Assembly: GCF_037975245.1 (NCBI RefSeq)
Contig: NC_092579.1
Span: 18,163,678 to 18,227,677, forward strand
Source of the DNA: Apostichopus japonicus
Taxonomy: Eukaryota > Echinodermata > Holothuroidea > Aspidochirotida > Stichopodidae
Direction of reading: 5' to 3'
Length of the DNA stretch: 64,000 nt
Part shown: piece after piece, positions 62,435 to 64,000 of the stretch
How positions within the stretch are numbered: position 1 is the stretch's first letter
Layout of the letters: every line of letters starts with the position of its first letter
The notes under the pieces: model-generated
What the model saw: only the letters and a program-made list of their open reading frames with translations
Told to the model about the DNA's origin: nothing
Database searches by the model: none
Position numbers and translations under genes: made by a program

Positions 62435-63372
62435 CAGTGTTCTCCACTACCGGTTACGTCCGAGTGCGCCGCCCCGAAAAAATTTGAAAAGACTGGCTAG
62501 CGCCCGGACATAAAGCTACCGCCCGGACGAAAAACTCGGCCGCCCGGACCAAAAAAAATACTCTGGCAGTCAGTCTGGCACCTCGTCAAACATTTTCTAG
62601 AAGTCACTCATATTCTTTAAGAGTGATGAATTTGATCGAAAAAACATGTTTTGTTTCTGCCGCGGCCGTGATTCGATTTGCCCATCACCCCCGTATGCCT
62701 GTAAATTCTCCAATACCTACACACATGACATATCGTAAATAAACACTGACTCCGCGAGGTACGAAACTTCTGTCAAATCAGTGACAAATAGCTTAGTAGC
62801 GCACGCCGCAACGTTCTTAAAGAGTGACGAATTTGATCGAAACTACATGTTTTGCTTCTGAATGCCCCAGAGGAGATAGCAGATGATGAGGAGGAGGATT
62901 TGATGACAGTCAATAGCTAGACTACCTGCATAACATGCTACATGCTGAGACATGTCTCACTGCAATTGTTATCCTGTTGGTGTTGAAATAAATAAAGACT
63001 AATTTGTTATTTGATCATCTATTTATCATTCTTTCATTCATTGTGTGCATCTGTGTAATAAGGACTGATAATTGGTTGATATGCCTGAACTTGGCAGTTA
63101 TCCCAGTCAAGCACAGGCTGTGTTGGGTTTAGCCTTGCACAGTGTAGAATAATTTTTCATTGGACTTAGGGCCTATTCATTACTACTCATATTTCAGCAA
63201 CAATTTTGAAGTGTTCTTATTTTTTTTCATTTGGCAAACAAAAGAGAAAATTTAAAACACTGCCTAAAAACTAGCAATTCCTGGAGATACATGCAAGGCA
63301 AATATAGCACCAAATGTTGCACCATTTGGCGTCTAGCCCACCTTCGGAGGGCAAAAATTTTCTACCACCTTA
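62435..63372 (+). mobile_element. Repeat-derived insert in the satellite with hAT-like 5' end
   Basis: It starts CAGTGTTCTCCACTACCGG, a hAT-type terminus shared with 52808. The block from about 62607 (TTTAAGAGTGATGAATTTGA) is repeated at 62813. Near 62870 the frame PEEIADDEEEDLMTVNS ends in TAG, followed by AATAAATAAAG at 62989, which looks like the last exon and polyadenylation site of a lost gene. No matching 3' terminus was found, and the satellite resumes at a different point of its unit, so the insertion was followed by rearrangement. Confidence 0.5.
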
Positions 63373-64000
63373 ATGTTCGACCACCTTACCAATGGGTCAT
63401 ATGAACTCTCAAGACAATGTAGAAGGGTACCATAATGTGTCTTGCCCGGTCCAAAGAGTGCTTGACAAATTTAAATGATCACTAAAATCATTACTTCTTT
63501 AATGAGTCTAAAGGGACCACGAAAAAGCTTTGGGCCCTTATCCATGCAGCACCCCTTGGATCACCTAACCTATGGTTAACATGAACTCTAAGGACATTGT
63601 AGAAGAGTATCATCATGCGTCTTGCCCGGTCCAAAGAATGCTTGACCAATTGATATGACCACTACATCATCACTTCTTAAATTAATGTAACCCGACTGCG
63701 AATAAAAAACCTTTGGGCCCTAATCAAAACCAGAACGCCTTGAACCAACTAATCAAAGGGTCATATGACAATGTAGAAGAGTACTAAAATGCGTCTTGTC
63801 CGGTCCGAGGAATGCTTGACCAATTTAAATGACAGTACTAAATCATCACTTCTTAAATTACTGTAACAGGATCACGAATAAAAAGCATTTTGGACCACCC
63901 AACCAATGAGCCATATGAACTCTAATGACAATGTAGAACAGTACCATAATGCGACTAACCTGGTCCAAAGAGTGCTTGACCAATTAAAATGACCACTAAA

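Larger units (their letters stand above)
58510..64000 (+). repeat. Satellite with a unit of about 180 bp, running off the window
   Basis: Landmarks recur in order in each unit: TTGGGCCCTAATC, CGCCTTGGACCACC, ATGGGCCATATGAACTC, GTAGAAGAGTACCA, TGCGTCTTGCCCGG, GTGCTTGACCAATTTAAATG and CACTTCTTAAATTAATGTAA. The CATATGAACTC landmark spaces at about 175-190 bases, for example 60551, 60907, 61266, 61640 and 62186, with variant units between. The first unit is interrupted by unrelated sequence at 58626-58845. Later interruptions are the elements at 59436-60462 and 62435-63370. No gene was found in the array. Confidence 0.93.

Overview
The window looks like nuclear genomic DNA from an invertebrate deuterostome, most likely an echinoderm such as a sea cucumber. 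Genes are split by GT-AG introns, non-coding DNA is long and AT-rich, and tRNA-derived SINEs, hAT-like MITEs, a LINE fragment and satellite arrays are abundant. No prokaryotic features are present. The taxonomic call is inference from protein similarity and repeat style; the host is not named by anything in the sequence.

Two conserved genes can be recognised. At 3745-4319 (+) lies the last coding exon of a RASD1/RASD2-type (Dexras/Rhes) Ras-family GTPase; its first exon is outside the window or not visible. From 38101 down to 18059 (-) lies a complete PICK1 orthologue (PDZ plus BAR/arfaptin-homology scaffold). I assembled it from nine coding exons whose splice sites and phases all agree, giving 1263 nt and 420 residues. 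Its introns hold most of the middle of the window, including a 2.9-kb array of a 27-bp minisatellite in intron 7, SINE copies and a hAT-like MITE.

Upstream of PICK1, 38925-45210 is a candidate mobile element of about 6.3 kb. (TA)n tracts lie on both outer sides, the outer ends are inverted copies of one another, and each end continues into a GC-rich tandem array (about 44-55 bp units on the left, 110-bp units on the right). Inside it, on the minus strand, are three phase-compatible exons of a DUF4806-domain protein, and a hAT-like MITE is nested within. A degenerate LINE 3' end follows at 45505-46270, then a composite AT-rich satellite at 47640-49740.

From 56909 down to 50083 (-) are exons of a BEN-domain gene (proline-rich region, coiled coil, C-terminal BEN domain). 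Its main BEN exon carries two compensating frame breaks. From about 58510 to the window end is a satellite with a unit of about 180 bp and apparent higher-order order. It is interrupted by a 1.03-kb TIR element with a TA target duplication and by a second repeat-derived insert.

The region 4600-16700 is largely gene-free as far as can be read. It contains one SINE pair, a 36-unit 10-bp G-rich minisatellite at 11311-11670, and simple repeats. The genes here do not form an operon or pathway; the conserved ones are ordinary, and the unusual content is in the repeats and the DUF4806 and BEN loci.
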